Origin: Deltaproteobacteria bacterium
GTDB taxonomy: Bacteria > Bdellovibrionota > FAC87 > UBA2466
Length of the DNA: 64,000 bases
Direction: 5' to 3'
NCBI GenBank assembly: GCA_900299195.1
Contig: OMIX01000093.1
Span: forward strand, 1 to 64,000
Shown piece after piece: positions 1 through 7,496 of this stretch; the stretch's first letter is position 1; each line of letters starts with the position of its first letter. The notes under the pieces were generated by a model. It worked only from the letters and a program-made list of their open reading frames with translations. It had not been told where the DNA came from and did no database searches. A program made the position numbers and the translations under genes.

Positions 1-286
1 ATACCATCCAGGTCAAAGACTTAAATACGCCCCATCTCATCTCTAACAATTGCGTCTTCTCGAATTCTCCTCTCATGAAAAATCCGAAATACTGGCCTGC
101 AAGCGAAGAAAACTGTTTCAGTAAGGACTGACTGCTCCCATAAATCGCAAAGGCTACCGCCCCCATCATCAGAACAGACAGAACTTCTCGGCTAACCGCC
201 ACAGTTCCCTGTTTACGAAACTCCTCTCGCCGATAGGGCGTCGCAGTTTCGGTACGTTCATCATTTGAGTCGTCGAAAATAGCCAT
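1..286 (-). CDS. flhB: Flagellar export apparatus switch protein FlhB (N-terminal part, runs off the window)
   Basis: The reading frame starts at the ATG at 286 and continues past the left edge, so only about 95 N-terminal residues are visible. They include the FlhB hallmark, an acidic start followed by RTETATPYRREEFRKQGTV, matching the family pattern of T-E-x-A-T-P-x-R-x-x-E-x-R-x-x-G, and then the first hydrophobic segment. FlhB is the cytoplasmic-membrane component of the flagellar type III secretion gate that switches export from rod/hook to filament substrates. It lies 8 bases downstream of fliR in the same orientation, the usual order. The autocleavage site (NPTH) would lie outside the window. 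Confidence 0.9.
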   Translation of the reverse strand, partial: MAIFDDSNDERTETATPYRREEFRKQGTVAVSREVLSVLMMGAVAFAIYGSSQSLLKQFSSLAGQYFGFFMRGEFEKTQLLEMRWGVFKSLTWMV

Positions 287-294
287 AGTTCAAA

Positions 295-1080
295 TTAAAG
301 AGTTTTCAAAAGTAAAATACAGTTTTCACCCATCAGGTTTAGCAAGTTGCCGATATATTCGAGAATTTCCGGAGCTAACAAATAAAGAGCACAAAAACCT
401 AAGAGGATGGTAACTGGGAAACTAAACAACATCACATTGAGCTGGGGCATCAATCGAGAAAGGACTCCCATCACAGCGTTACAAGAAAGAACCAATAATG
501 TGATAGGGGCTCCCATTTGAATCGCTAAAACAAATAAATTTCCAGAAACCTGAGTGATCAACCGGTAGGTATCTTGGTGGGTAAAGCCCGAAACTTGTAG
601 CTTTTGTGTCGCCACATAACTCATTAAAAACAATTTTAATAAATGGTGATGGAGGTCAGTGGTAAACATCACTAAAAGCGCTAGCCAGCTGTGAAGAGGA
701 ACCAAGAGGGATTCATTGCTTTGATTTTGAGGATCAATCAATCCCGCGGTACCAAAACCCATTTGATAACCCACTATCTGAGCCCCAAGATGAATCGCTT
801 CATAAGTTAAATAACAAATAAAACCCATCAAAAGTCCGACTCCGGACTCTTTCAAGGCCAATAAAAAAATCTCACCCCAAGTGTTTGGAAAATCCCCGAT
901 GGAAGTTTTTACGATGGGGAAAAAAGCCAACGACAATGCCAAACAAAGAAGGACCCTAACATTTATCGGGATAGTCTTGTGAGAGAAACCTGGAACTAAA
1001 AGAAAAAAGCCCAGAACACGAATAAATACTGTGAACACACCTAAATATGACATCCAATTATTTGGATAAAGTGCTGTCAT
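295..1080 (-). CDS. fliR: Flagellar biosynthetic protein FliR
   Basis: This 261-residue, very hydrophobic protein has about six membrane segments and the family's usual length. Regions such as YEAIHLGAQIVGYQMGFGTA and the following DPQNQ are characteristic of FliR. FliR combines with FliP and FliQ in the core export gate of the flagellar type III secretion system in the inner membrane. It is the seventh gene of the fliL-M-N-O-P-Q-R-flhB run and is separated from fliQ by only 5 bases, so it is almost certainly co-transcribed and perhaps translationally coupled. Confidence 0.95.
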   Translation of the reverse strand: MTALYPNNWMSYLGVFTVFIRVLGFFLLVPGFSHKTIPINVRVLLCLALSLAFFPIVKTSIGDFPNTWGEIFLLALKESGVGLLMGFICYLTYEAIHLGAQIVGYQMGFGTAGLIDPQNQSNESLLVPLHSWLALLVMFTTDLHHHLLKLFLMSYVATQKLQVSGFTHQDTYRLITQVSGNLFVLAIQMGAPITLLVLSCNAVMGVLSRLMPQLNVMLFSFPVTILLGFCALYLLAPEILEYIGNLLNLMGENCILLLKTL

Positions 1081-1085
1081 GGATT

Positions 1086-1355
1086 TTATCGAATCATGCT
1101 GGGAATGCTTTCAAAAAGCTGAGTGGTGAAATCCATCAGCAAATCGAGCATCCAGGGGGAAAAAATAATCAAAGCTAATAACATGGCGGCCATTTTTGGG
1201 ACGACCGCTAAGGTTGTTTCCGTAATCTGAGTGACTGCTTGGAGGACATTCATCACAACCCCGACGACAAGACCAAACAGCAAAAGCGGAGCAGATAATA
1301 AAACCGCAACTCTCATCGCTTGCCTTGTGATGTCTAAAATTTGTTCTGTTTGCAT
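1086..1355 (-). CDS. fliQ: Flagellar biosynthetic protein FliQ
   Basis: This is an 89-residue protein with two membrane segments separated by a short polar loop, the typical FliQ size. The motifs ITRQAMRVAVLLSAPLLL and LQAVTQITETTLAVVPK match the family; the QAVTQI(T/N)E loop is its most conserved part. FliQ forms part of the FliPQR export gate. It lies 3 bases downstream of fliP and 5 bases upstream of fliR on the same strand. Other small frames overlapping it have no family character. Confidence 0.95.
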   Translation of the reverse strand: MQTEQILDITRQAMRVAVLLSAPLLLFGLVVGVVMNVLQAVTQITETTLAVVPKMAAMLLALIIFSPWMLDLLMDFTTQLFESIPSMIR

Positions 1356-1358
1356 AAA

Positions 1359-2105
1359 TTACCCAAAGCTTTTGACTAACGAACCAATGATAAGCTGCCA
1401 ACCATCCACTAAAACAAATAGAATCAATTTAAATGGTAGTGAAATGACGACTGGCGGTAACATCATCATGCCCATCGCCATGAGGACACTTGCCACCACC
1501 ATGTCTAAAACCAGAAAAGGAATGTAGATCATAAACCCGATCAGAAAAGCTGTTTTTAATTCGGAGATCATAAACGCAGGGATCAACAAATAGGTGGGAA
1601 CATCTGCCCGTTTGGTGGGCATGGGCATATTGGATAGTTTTACAAACAATCCGAGATCTTTATCCCGTGTCTGCTTGAACATGAATTTTCTGATGGCGCC
1701 TTCGGTGTAGGTTAAAGCATCTGCCTGACTTATTTTGTTATCAAGATAAGGGACCAAAGCCTCTTGATGAATCCCTTTCCAAACGGGGGCCATGATAAAA
1801 GAAGTCAAAAACAGAGCGAGCCCGATAATCAATTGGTTGGGAGGAAGAACCTGGGTTCCAATAGCTTGTCGGAGGAACGATAGAACGATGACTATCCTCA
1901 CAAACGAAGTCATCATGATCAACAAGGAGGGAGCTAAAGAAAGAATCGTCAGCATAGCGACGATCTTTAGAACAACAGCCACTTGCTCCGGATTATTAGC
2001 TGCTCCCATGGAAAGCTGCAGAGGAGGTAACATCCCCCCGTCCGACTTAGGGGCTGAATACGCAATCGTCGAAAACAGTTTGAGGGCTATTGATAAAAAG
2101 TTCAT
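1359..2105 (-). CDS. fliP: Flagellar biosynthetic protein FliP
   Basis: The 248-residue protein has an N-terminal signal-like segment and about four membrane helices. Conserved FliP sequence runs throughout: MTSFVRIVIVLSFLRQAIGT, then PPNQLIIGLALFLTSFIM, and near the C-terminus ELKTAFLIGFMIYIPFLVLD and MGMMMLPP. FliP is the main pore subunit of the flagellar export gate. The ATG overlaps the end of fliO by 4 bases (ATGA-type junction), which supports translational coupling. Confidence 0.96.
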   Translation of the reverse strand: MNFLSIALKLFSTIAYSAPKSDGGMLPPLQLSMGAANNPEQVAVVLKIVAMLTILSLAPSLLIMMTSFVRIVIVLSFLRQAIGTQVLPPNQLIIGLALFLTSFIMAPVWKGIHQEALVPYLDNKISQADALTYTEGAIRKFMFKQTRDKDLGLFVKLSNMPMPTKRADVPTYLLIPAFMISELKTAFLIGFMIYIPFLVLDMVVASVLMAMGMMMLPPVVISLPFKLILFVLVDGWQLIIGSLVKSFG

Positions 2106-2911
2106 ACGTTAAAATTCTTTGCTTTCATTTGTTCTTTAACAGCTTCATTAAAGGTTGATTTCTCGAAAAGATTTTCTTCTTCATATTGCTGAGCTAGTTT
2201 TGGAAGATTTGAAAGAAAGGAGACTTGATTTGGAGTGACGCCCAGGAGAACGAACTCCGAACCGACTTTGACTAAGGCAACTCCACTTTTGGTACCTCCG
2301 ACTGGAATGTAACTCAATTGTTCTACGAGATATTTTCGACTTCCGCCCCAGGATCCCTTGGCCTTAGCATATTTCACGAAAAAGAAGGTCGAGGCCCCAG
2401 CTCCCACTACCACTGCGAGAAAGAGACCGATTTGCACCCAATGAAATTCCTTATTTTCTTTTTTCACTGAAGGGCCAGTGTCATTGAGTGGCAATTGCTC
2501 CTCTTTAAGAAGCTCGAGAGTAGAATTTCCCACTTTCGGATATTCTACTTTTAAACTGACCCCCGTTTCATTTTCAGAAATAGCTAATCGGTTTTTGAGA
2601 CCTTCTAATGATCCATTGATCACCACGAGGGCTTTGGCTTGTTTATTAGCGGCCTCGTAAACACTGACACGATGAATAAGAGCATGGGGGGAACTGACAT
2701 CCAACTTCCCTTGATGAACCGATTTCAAATAAGAGTTCCCCAGGGTTACTTCAACTGTGTTTCCGGAAATTTTAAAAGAAGAACCGCTGGGTTTACCCCC
2801 TTCTCCCACCAGTTGCACTAAGGCCTCTTTGTCTCCTCCTACTTTGACAGAAGAGATCTCAAAACCGAAACCGGGCAAAGCCACCAACAAAAGTAAACTC
2901 AAATACCTCAC
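2102..2911 (-). CDS. fliO: FliO-like flagellar biosynthesis protein with long periplasmic N-terminal domain
   Basis: The position between fliN and fliP identifies this 269-residue protein as the FliO equivalent. It has a signal peptide, then about 100 residues of alternating beta-type sequence that loosely resemble an AMIN domain, a linker, one membrane helix around residues 120-145, and a basic cytoplasmic tail containing KYLVEQLSYIPVGGTKSGVALVKVGSEFVLLG in pieces typical of FliO. FliO assists assembly of the FliP ring. Many FliO proteins are shorter and lack the N-terminal periplasmic part. It overlaps fliP and fliN by 4 bases at each end. The AMIN comparison is my inference; FliO identity is well supported by tail and context. 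Confidence 0.8.
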   Translation of the reverse strand: MRYLSLLLLVALPGFGFEISSVKVGGDKEALVQLVGEGGKPSGSSFKISGNTVEVTLGNSYLKSVHQGKLDVSSPHALIHRVSVYEAANKQAKALVVINGSLEGLKNRLAISENETGVSLKVEYPKVGNSTLELLKEEQLPLNDTGPSVKKENKEFHWVQIGLFLAVVVGAGASTFFFVKYAKAKGSWGGSRKYLVEQLSYIPVGGTKSGVALVKVGSEFVLLGVTPNQVSFLSNLPKLAQQYEEENLFEKSTFNEAVKEQMKAKNFNV

Positions 2912-3285
2912 GCTGTTTCTCCTAACTGTCGAATCCTTTGGGCATGACTCACAATATCTGTCAGCCGAATACCAAACTTTTCGTTCACGACAATAACTTC
3001 CCCTTTGGCCACGACTTTATCATTCACTAGAACCTCTAAGGGCTCTCCAGCTAATTTGCTCAATTCAATCACGCTTCCCTTATGAAGCTTAAGCAAGTCT
3101 TGAACGAGTATTTTAGTTCTGCCTAACTCCACACTCACTTTTAGCGGGATATCTAAAATAAGCTCTAAAGAATGGGGATCCTCATTGGAACCAGGGTTCA
3201 CGTGAAGCTTCAACTCGGGTTGAGGAACGTTTGCTTCGGCTTGGTTCGGTTGCTCCTGTTTTGGTTTTGCGCTTTCATTTGCCAT
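2908..3285 (-). CDS. fliN: Flagellar motor switch protein FliN
   Basis: The 125-residue protein has a proline- and glutamate-rich N-terminal leader of about 40 residues and a C-terminal SpoA (surface presentation of antigens) domain with the conserved stretches VSVELGRTKILVQDLLKL, KGSVIELSKLAGEPLEVLVN and GEVIVVNEKFGIRLTDI. FliN forms the bulk of the cytoplasmic C-ring that controls rotation direction. The start overlaps the 3' end of fliM by 11 bases, and the stop overlaps fliO by 4 bases. Confidence 0.95.
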   Translation of the reverse strand: MANESAKPKQEQPNQAEANVPQPELKLHVNPGSNEDPHSLELILDIPLKVSVELGRTKILVQDLLKLHKGSVIELSKLAGEPLEVLVNDKVVAKGEVIVVNEKFGIRLTDIVSHAQRIRQLGETA

Positions 3286-4297
3286 CGGTAGACTCCTGTT
3301 TTTCTTTGGATAAATCTTTGGTTAATCGAACAGCATTATTTCCTCTAAACACTCCCATCATCCCTCGAAACTTAGAAACATCCTGAACGGTTAAAGAGAT
3401 GGGAGAAACGGCATCTTGTCCTAACACAAGAACATCGCCCACTTTAAGCTGACGAATTTGTTTTAACGTTTTCTCGGTCTGGCCCAGGATTCCTCTGACC
3501 TCAAACTCCATTTCCATCAACTCCTTAAGCCAGTGTTCGCTCCATACATTTTCTTCCCCTGGGATCTGTCCAGTGATATTCACACTTAAAGCATGCTGAA
3601 TGGCATCTAACGGATGAATCTGAACCACAAGATCAAAATTTCCTTTTAAATTATCGATTTCAACTTCGCAGTTGACGATAGAGACTTGCTCATTGGGTTG
3701 AATAGTTTCAATGAATTGCGGATTATTTTCTGCCCTTCGATAGGTCAACTTCAATGGATAATTGAAGCTCCAGGCTTGTTCCAAATCTTTCATGGCCATT
3801 AACACAAACTTTTTAATCACTTCGGATTCAATCGATGTGAAATTTTCAGGCTGGACTGTTTTCGTAAATGGCCTTTCTGATCCACCGTAATAGGCATCAA
3901 CGGCTGCATAACCAAAGGTGGAACGACTTACGATTAGCATATGGGCTTTAAGCGATTCACATTCGTAGTTCGACAAATTCAGTGGCCGACTTAGCGAAGT
4001 AAGATAATCGCTAAATTTCACTACCTCACTCTTAATGATTTTGACTGAGACATTCTTTTTCAAGCTTTGCCCCAAGCTCATTCGAAAGTTATTGGCAAAG
4101 CGCTCGTGGATGCCTTTTAGAGCAACCAATTTTCCTTTGGTCATTCGCTCTTGAGAGGTGAGATCATAACGAGGATATTTCTTTGAAACGTCCTCGGGAG
4201 TAGCTTCCACTGTTGGTGAGCCTACAGCCTCAACTTTTCCATCAGTCACTGCGGTCAGTAGAGCATCAATCTCATTTTGTGAGAGAACTTCAGCCAT
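3275..4297 (-). CDS. fliM: Flagellar motor switch protein FliM
   Basis: The 340-residue protein begins with the conserved phospho-CheY-binding peptide (LSQNEIDALL at residues 5-14). A middle CheC-like domain follows, including RFANNFRMSLGQSLKK and RSTFGYAAVDAYYGG, then a C-terminal SpoA domain (VRGILGQTEKTLKQIRQLKV). FliM couples chemotaxis signals to the rotor's C-ring. The intact CheY-binding peptide implies chemotactic control of rotation. It follows fliL by 11 bases. Confidence 0.96.
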   Translation of the reverse strand: MAEVLSQNEIDALLTAVTDGKVEAVGSPTVEATPEDVSKKYPRYDLTSQERMTKGKLVALKGIHERFANNFRMSLGQSLKKNVSVKIIKSEVVKFSDYLTSLSRPLNLSNYECESLKAHMLIVSRSTFGYAAVDAYYGGSERPFTKTVQPENFTSIESEVIKKFVLMAMKDLEQAWSFNYPLKLTYRRAENNPQFIETIQPNEQVSIVNCEVEIDNLKGNFDLVVQIHPLDAIQHALSVNITGQIPGEENVWSEHWLKELMEMEFEVRGILGQTEKTLKQIRQLKVGDVLVLGQDAVSPISLTVQDVSKFRGMMGVFRGNNAVRLTKDLSKEKQESTDGK

Positions 4298-4308
4298 AAA
4301 AATTTCCC

Positions 4309-4977
4309 TTAATTGAAGTGGAATTGAGTAAAAAAGACTTCTTTGATTGAGCCCGTGGTTAAAAGACTGTTAACAGCCTTTTGAACCTCATTTCTTAAGT
4401 TCTTAATTCCATTAGGCTCTTTCAACTCTTTGTAGCTTTTGCTAGAAAGTAAAACAATAATCGCATCTCGGATGGCAGCTCGCTTTTTGGTAACTTCTTC
4501 CTCAACGGAAGGATCACTGAGTTCGAGTTCTAATTGAGTTTGAAGGAATTTAGCTCCTTGATCACTTGAAATATTCACTAAAAAGCTATCCAACGGGTAG
4601 AGAGTCCCTTGCGGTGGAGTGACAAGATCTTTTCCAATCAGTTTGGCTTCAAGTTTTTTTCTTTTTTCTTTTGCTTCAGTGCGCTCTTTTTCTTCTGAAT
4701 TTGAAACTTCAATCAATGCCGTTGTTTTAGTCTGAAGCTCTTTCACTTGGGCAGCCATTTTGTTGACGATCCAACCCATAGCTACCAGCATTCCTACATT
4801 CGCCACTGATACCGCCAAAGTGGAAATACCTAGAAAATCCTTCTTTGGTTTACTTACCGCGTCACCCTCTGAATTAGGCACTACAGATAATTTCGCCTTT
4901 TCTTTCGAGTTTGCTGTGGATTTGTCCTCAGTCTTTTTTGACTCAGCGGATTTTTTTTCGGCAGTAGCTTCGGCCAT
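4309..4977 (-). CDS. fliL: Flagellar basal-body-associated protein FliL
   Basis: The 222-residue protein has an unusually long charged Lys/Glu/Ser-rich cytoplasmic N-terminus (about 48 residues), a single membrane helix around 50-70, a coiled-coil linker and a periplasmic FliL domain ending in the typical RDAIIVLLSSKSYKELKEP and IKEVFFTQFHFN. FliL surrounds the stator units and supports torque. The ATG at 4977 is preceded by a strong AGGGGG ribosome-binding site. This is the first gene of the flagellar operon and lies directly behind the sigma-54 promoter at 5016-5031. Confidence 0.92.
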   Translation of the reverse strand: MAEATAEKKSAESKKTEDKSTANSKEKAKLSVVPNSEGDAVSKPKKDFLGISTLAVSVANVGMLVAMGWIVNKMAAQVKELQTKTTALIEVSNSEEKERTEAKEKRKKLEAKLIGKDLVTPPQGTLYPLDSFLVNISSDQGAKFLQTQLELELSDPSVEEEVTKKRAAIRDAIIVLLSSKSYKELKEPNGIKNLRNEVQKAVNSLLTTGSIKEVFFTQFHFN

Positions 4978-5015
4978 ACGATCCCCCTAAATTTTGATGT
5001 GACATGGCACTCCAG

Positions 5016-5031
5016 TGCAACGAAAGTGCCA
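5016..5031 (-). promoter_or_regulatory. Sigma-54 (RpoN) promoter of the fliL-flhB operon
   Basis: Read on the minus strand this is TGGCAC-TTTCG-TTGCA, an exact match to the core sigma-54 consensus with the invariant GG and GC exactly 10 bases apart. It lies 39 bases upstream of the fliL start codon, predicting transcription start near 5004 and a leader of about 27 bases that contains the ribosome-binding site. Part of it also forms an imperfect inverted repeat with 5003-5010 (ATGGCACT/AGTGCCAT arms). Confidence 0.8.
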
Positions 5032-5067
5032 TAGCAAATAACAATTTTAGGAAGAACTCGATTGATT

Positions 5068-5096
5068 GAAGTGTCAGAGGCTCGAAAGAAGTGTCA
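5068..5096 (-). promoter_or_regulatory. Two phased direct repeats upstream of the sigma-54 promoter (candidate enhancer site)
   Basis: GAAGTGTCA occurs at 5068-5076 and again at 5088-5096 on the plus strand, exactly 20 bases apart (two helical turns). Relative to the predicted fliL transcription start they lie about 65-92 bases upstream. This is where activators of sigma-54 RNA polymerase (NtrC/FlrC-type) commonly bind. The repeats are directly visible; the binding role is inferred. Confidence 0.5.
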
Positions 5097-5174
5097 TAAC
5101 CTTGACGGAGGGACGCCTGTCTATCGTTTTGTTCAAGTGAGGGGTTGCTCGATCAAACTTAGTAGGGCTCGTGA

Positions 5175-5711
5175 TTACCAGCCGCCCATTCCGCCGAAAC
5201 CAAATCCACCAATCGGTGTGCCTAAGTAATTACCCCAGAAAAAATTAGCATTAGCAGTTTGAGGTAACGCCACCCCAGGTCCCATCCAGGAATAGAAGTT
5301 CGTGCTCATGAACTGAAATAACTGCACGTAGGGACCGTAATTCCAGATTGTCGGGAAATAGAGATTCCAAAAAATGGGGAAATTATAGACTCCGCAACCG
5401 TAAGAAGCCGCGTAGATCTGCCAGCGACTCCAAATATTAAACCAAACATATTGGATCGGCGGATGTTGAATGAAGAAATTGTACATCGGCATCCAAGGAT
5501 AAAACTGAGGTGGCATCGCTTGAGGGACCTGAGGATTAAACATCGGAGGCGGAACATTATTTTGGGGCGGATACATTGGAGCCCTGGGTGGTGGTGCTTG
5601 AGTGATCGGGCTATTCGAAAACCCGGGTCTTGTTCCATAAACTCCAAGGTCATTTTTTCCACATCCCGTGAAAAACAGGAACACCAAAACTGTTAAAAGA
5701 CAACGAACCAT
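5175..5711 (-). CDS. Aromatic- and proline-rich putative lipoprotein
   Basis: I do not recognise a family. The 178-residue protein starts MVRCLLTVLVFLFFTGC, a lipoprotein signal with lipobox FTGC, so the mature protein would begin at that cysteine. It continues with a Pro/Asn/Gln/Met-rich segment (residues 30-70), a segment very rich in Trp, Tyr and Phe (70-150), and a Gly/Phe-rich end (GGFGFGGMGGW). I chose the ATG at 5711 over a GTG at 5723 because an AAGG element precedes it. The composition suggests a surface-exposed low-complexity or repeat-like coat protein. It lies downstream of a FliL-like gene. Confidence 0.6.
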   Translation of the reverse strand: MVRCLLTVLVFLFFTGCGKNDLGVYGTRPGFSNSPITQAPPPRAPMYPPQNNVPPPMFNPQVPQAMPPQFYPWMPMYNFFIQHPPIQYVWFNIWSRWQIYAASYGCGVYNFPIFWNLYFPTIWNYGPYVQLFQFMSTNFYSWMGPGVALPQTANANFFWGNYLGTPIGGFGFGGMGGW

Positions 5712-5873
5712 GGTGGACTGCACCTTAAAACCAAACCTTCATGAAACTTTGCCATACCAACAGGCAAAACCTCACCCCTCTATGCAATGGCATGCCATCA
5801 AAGGTACCGTGCCTAAACAGCAGTTTTGTCTCTTAACACGCGAAAAGGAAAGAAACACCGGTGACGAATTTTG

Positions 5874-6401
5874 TCAGTTCAAGAACCAATCTTGAATCAT
5901 TATCCCTTTGGGAGCTAATGAAGCAAACTTGGTTTGTAATTGGGAAGTTAATTTAGATTTAAATTCAGAAAACCCTTTATTGGCATCCGACTGAGTAAAA
6001 TCTTCAATGTAAAATTCACTACTCACTTCAAAAATAGTGTCCAGAACTTTAGCTCGATTGAGGGCCAAATTTCTCTTACACTTTTCATCAGCACAGTGAA
6101 ATAAGAGACTGAATTGAGCATAGGCCATCCGGGTGTCTTTTTTATCCATAAACCCGACACTGACTCCCTTAATTTCATAGGGTTGTGAAGAATTATCCTC
6201 GGAGGTGTGGTGAGAAGCTACCTCACGAGTCGCTTCTCTCGCAGCTAGAGTTTCAGGCCCACGATAAAGTCTCCACAAGGCCACTACTGAAAAGATAGCT
6301 CCAGTAACGACAAGAATTGCCGAAAGTAACAGCACCCCAAGTTTGATTTTGGTGCCCTTAGAGGCGAAATTAATAAAATCAGAAAGTGAGTTTTCTCCCA
6401 T
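5874..6401 (-). CDS. Single-pass membrane protein resembling FliL
   Basis: The 175-residue protein has one membrane helix (about residues 20-43) after a short cytoplasmic N-terminus, then a periplasmic part. Its last 60 residues (NRAKVLDTIFEVSSEFYIED to the terminal MIQDWFLN) follow the helix-helix-strand pattern of the FliL domain. The similarity is of pattern only, and sequence identity with the fliL product is low. It sits 12 bases downstream of the 6413-7003 gene, likely the same transcript, close to the flagellar operon. A second FliL-like stator-associated protein is a reasonable guess; a generic envelope protein is the alternative. Confidence 0.55.
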   Translation of the reverse strand: MGENSLSDFINFASKGTKIKLGVLLLSAILVVTGAIFSVVALWRLYRGPETLAAREATREVASHHTSEDNSSQPYEIKGVSVGFMDKKDTRMAYAQFSLLFHCADEKCKRNLALNRAKVLDTIFEVSSEFYIEDFTQSDANKGFSEFKSKLTSQLQTKFASLAPKGIMIQDWFLN

Positions 6402-6412
6402 ATCAGGAGAAA

Positions 6413-7003
6413 TTATAACCCTCTTTTATCTTTGATGCTATTGAAGTAATCGGTGACGTAGTCATTTAACCAATCGCCTAACCGAGTTTCCCAAATATTA
6501 ACAAGAGCTTTATTCAAAGAGTCAGTTAAAAATCTTTCTAGCCACTCAGGACAATATCTTCCCAATCTCAATCGACCCAACTTTGCGTAATACACTTTCA
6601 CGTCTACGTTAGGAGAATCTTCACGCATCGTTACTTTAGCTTTCAGAGCGATACTTTCGATTCCTGCTCCGAGCCATCCTGAAGCGTTCACACAACCTGA
6701 ATAATCCCCTAGGTACTCTCCTTCGACTCGACCATACGCATCTGAAAGAAAGGCAGAAATATCTAGCTGATTATCCCCCGAAAGATCCATTTTGATTTCG
6801 TCCAACCGAGAGGTAAATTCGGCTCGTCCTAAATAAAATCCTCTGGAGCAAAGACTCGGGGTAAAATTACGTCCCCCAAACCATTTCCCCTCAATTCTCT
6901 TATTTTCATTAAGAAACTTACCGGCCAACTGCTGAGTATCGAATGCGTGAATATGTGTCGCTAGTAGACTGAACACCCAAAAGGATTTAAGAACCTGAGC
7001 CAT
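6413..7003 (-). CDS. Secreted protein of unknown function
   Basis: The 196-residue protein has a signal peptide ending around HIHA (residues 17-20). It is followed by an alternating beta-rich domain with three cysteines (SLCSRGF, SGCVNAS and GRYCPEW) and a C-terminal amphipathic helix pair (WLERFLTDSLNKALVNIWE, then WLNDYVTDYF). I recognise no family; the long beta stretch plus terminal helices vaguely recalls lipid-binding TULIP-type folds, which is speculation. The start has a good GGAG ribosome-binding site and a sigma-70-like promoter at 7039-7067. It is probably co-transcribed with the FliL-like gene. Confidence 0.6.
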   Translation of the reverse strand: MAQVLKSFWVFSLLATHIHAFDTQQLAGKFLNENKRIEGKWFGGRNFTPSLCSRGFYLGRAEFTSRLDEIKMDLSGDNQLDISAFLSDAYGRVEGEYLGDYSGCVNASGWLGAGIESIALKAKVTMREDSPNVDVKVYYAKLGRLRLGRYCPEWLERFLTDSLNKALVNIWETRLGDWLNDYVTDYFNSIKDKRGL

Positions 7004-7038
7004 CTTTTAAATCTCCTTGAAATTGATTGAGCTTTTGA

Positions 7039-7067
7039 ATTTAACCCAATTGCTTGCGCCGTGTCAA
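7039..7067 (-). promoter_or_regulatory. Candidate sigma-70-type promoter
   Basis: On the minus strand a perfect -35 hexamer TTGACA (7062-7067) is followed after 17 bases by TTAAAT (7039-7044), four of six matches to the -10 consensus. It points at the secreted-protein gene starting at 7003. Identified by eye only. Confidence 0.45.
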
Positions 7068-7121
7068 TCCATCACCTTGAACCCAAGTGAAGCTTTTTAG
7101 CTATTTGATTTTAATAACTTA

Positions 7122-7146
7122 GCTGTCCCCACAGTGTGAGGACAGC
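7122..7146 (-). terminator. Hairpin downstream of the HTH gene
   Basis: GCTGTCC (7122-7128) and GGACAGC (7140-7146) form a perfect 7-bp stem with an 11-base loop just after the stop of the minus-strand HTH gene. The following minus-strand sequence is A/T-rich but has no strict T-run, so terminator activity is uncertain. Confidence 0.35.
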
Positions 7147-7156
7147 GCTCTTTAGG

Positions 7157-7375
7157 TTAATGGGAATAATCGGCTATCACTTGGGGTTCGGTAGTGAGAA
7201 CCCGAGCTAAGCTCTCTAGATGAGACCGTTTCACCCACTGGATGTCGCCTTTAAGCCATCTTCTCAGTGTTGTTTTATGGACTCCAGTGACTTCAGCCAC
7301 CCAGTATTTTTTCAAATCCTGAGCTTGAATCAAACGGATGATTTCTTGAGTTTTTAATTTATATCCAGGTTTCAT
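7157..7375 (-). CDS. Small helix-turn-helix DNA-binding protein
   Basis: This is a 72-residue protein if started at the ATG at 7375, which has an excellent AAGAAGGAG ribosome-binding site five bases upstream; the frame stays open to 7471 but without a comparable signal. It resembles Cro/CI or excisionase-like HTH proteins: helix DLKKYWVAEVTGVHKTTLRRW has the A-x-x-x-G-V-x-x-x-T-x-x-x-W pattern of a helix-turn-helix. A second helical part follows (RSHLESLARVL). It is probably a small transcription regulator. Its target is unknown; the neighbours are the pilin-like gene and envelope genes. Confidence 0.65.
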   Translation of the reverse strand: MKPGYKLKTQEIIRLIQAQDLKKYWVAEVTGVHKTTLRRWLKGDIQWVKRSHLESLARVLTTEPQVIADYSH

Positions 7376-7496
7376 TTTTTCTCCTTCTTCAATCATTTCA
7401 GAGAAAAAATGCAAAGAGGTGCCAAAGTTTCTAGGCTTGTCGAATCGGAACCGAGACTGAAAAGAGTTCAAATCATCCCATTTTTCATAAGATGCC

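Noticed and set aside
5783-5798. A second sigma-54-like sequence on the minus strand (TGGCAT...TTGCA)
   Set aside because: The GG to GC distance is 9 instead of 10 bases and the -24 element is imperfect; it looks like a by-product of the GGCATGCC palindrome.
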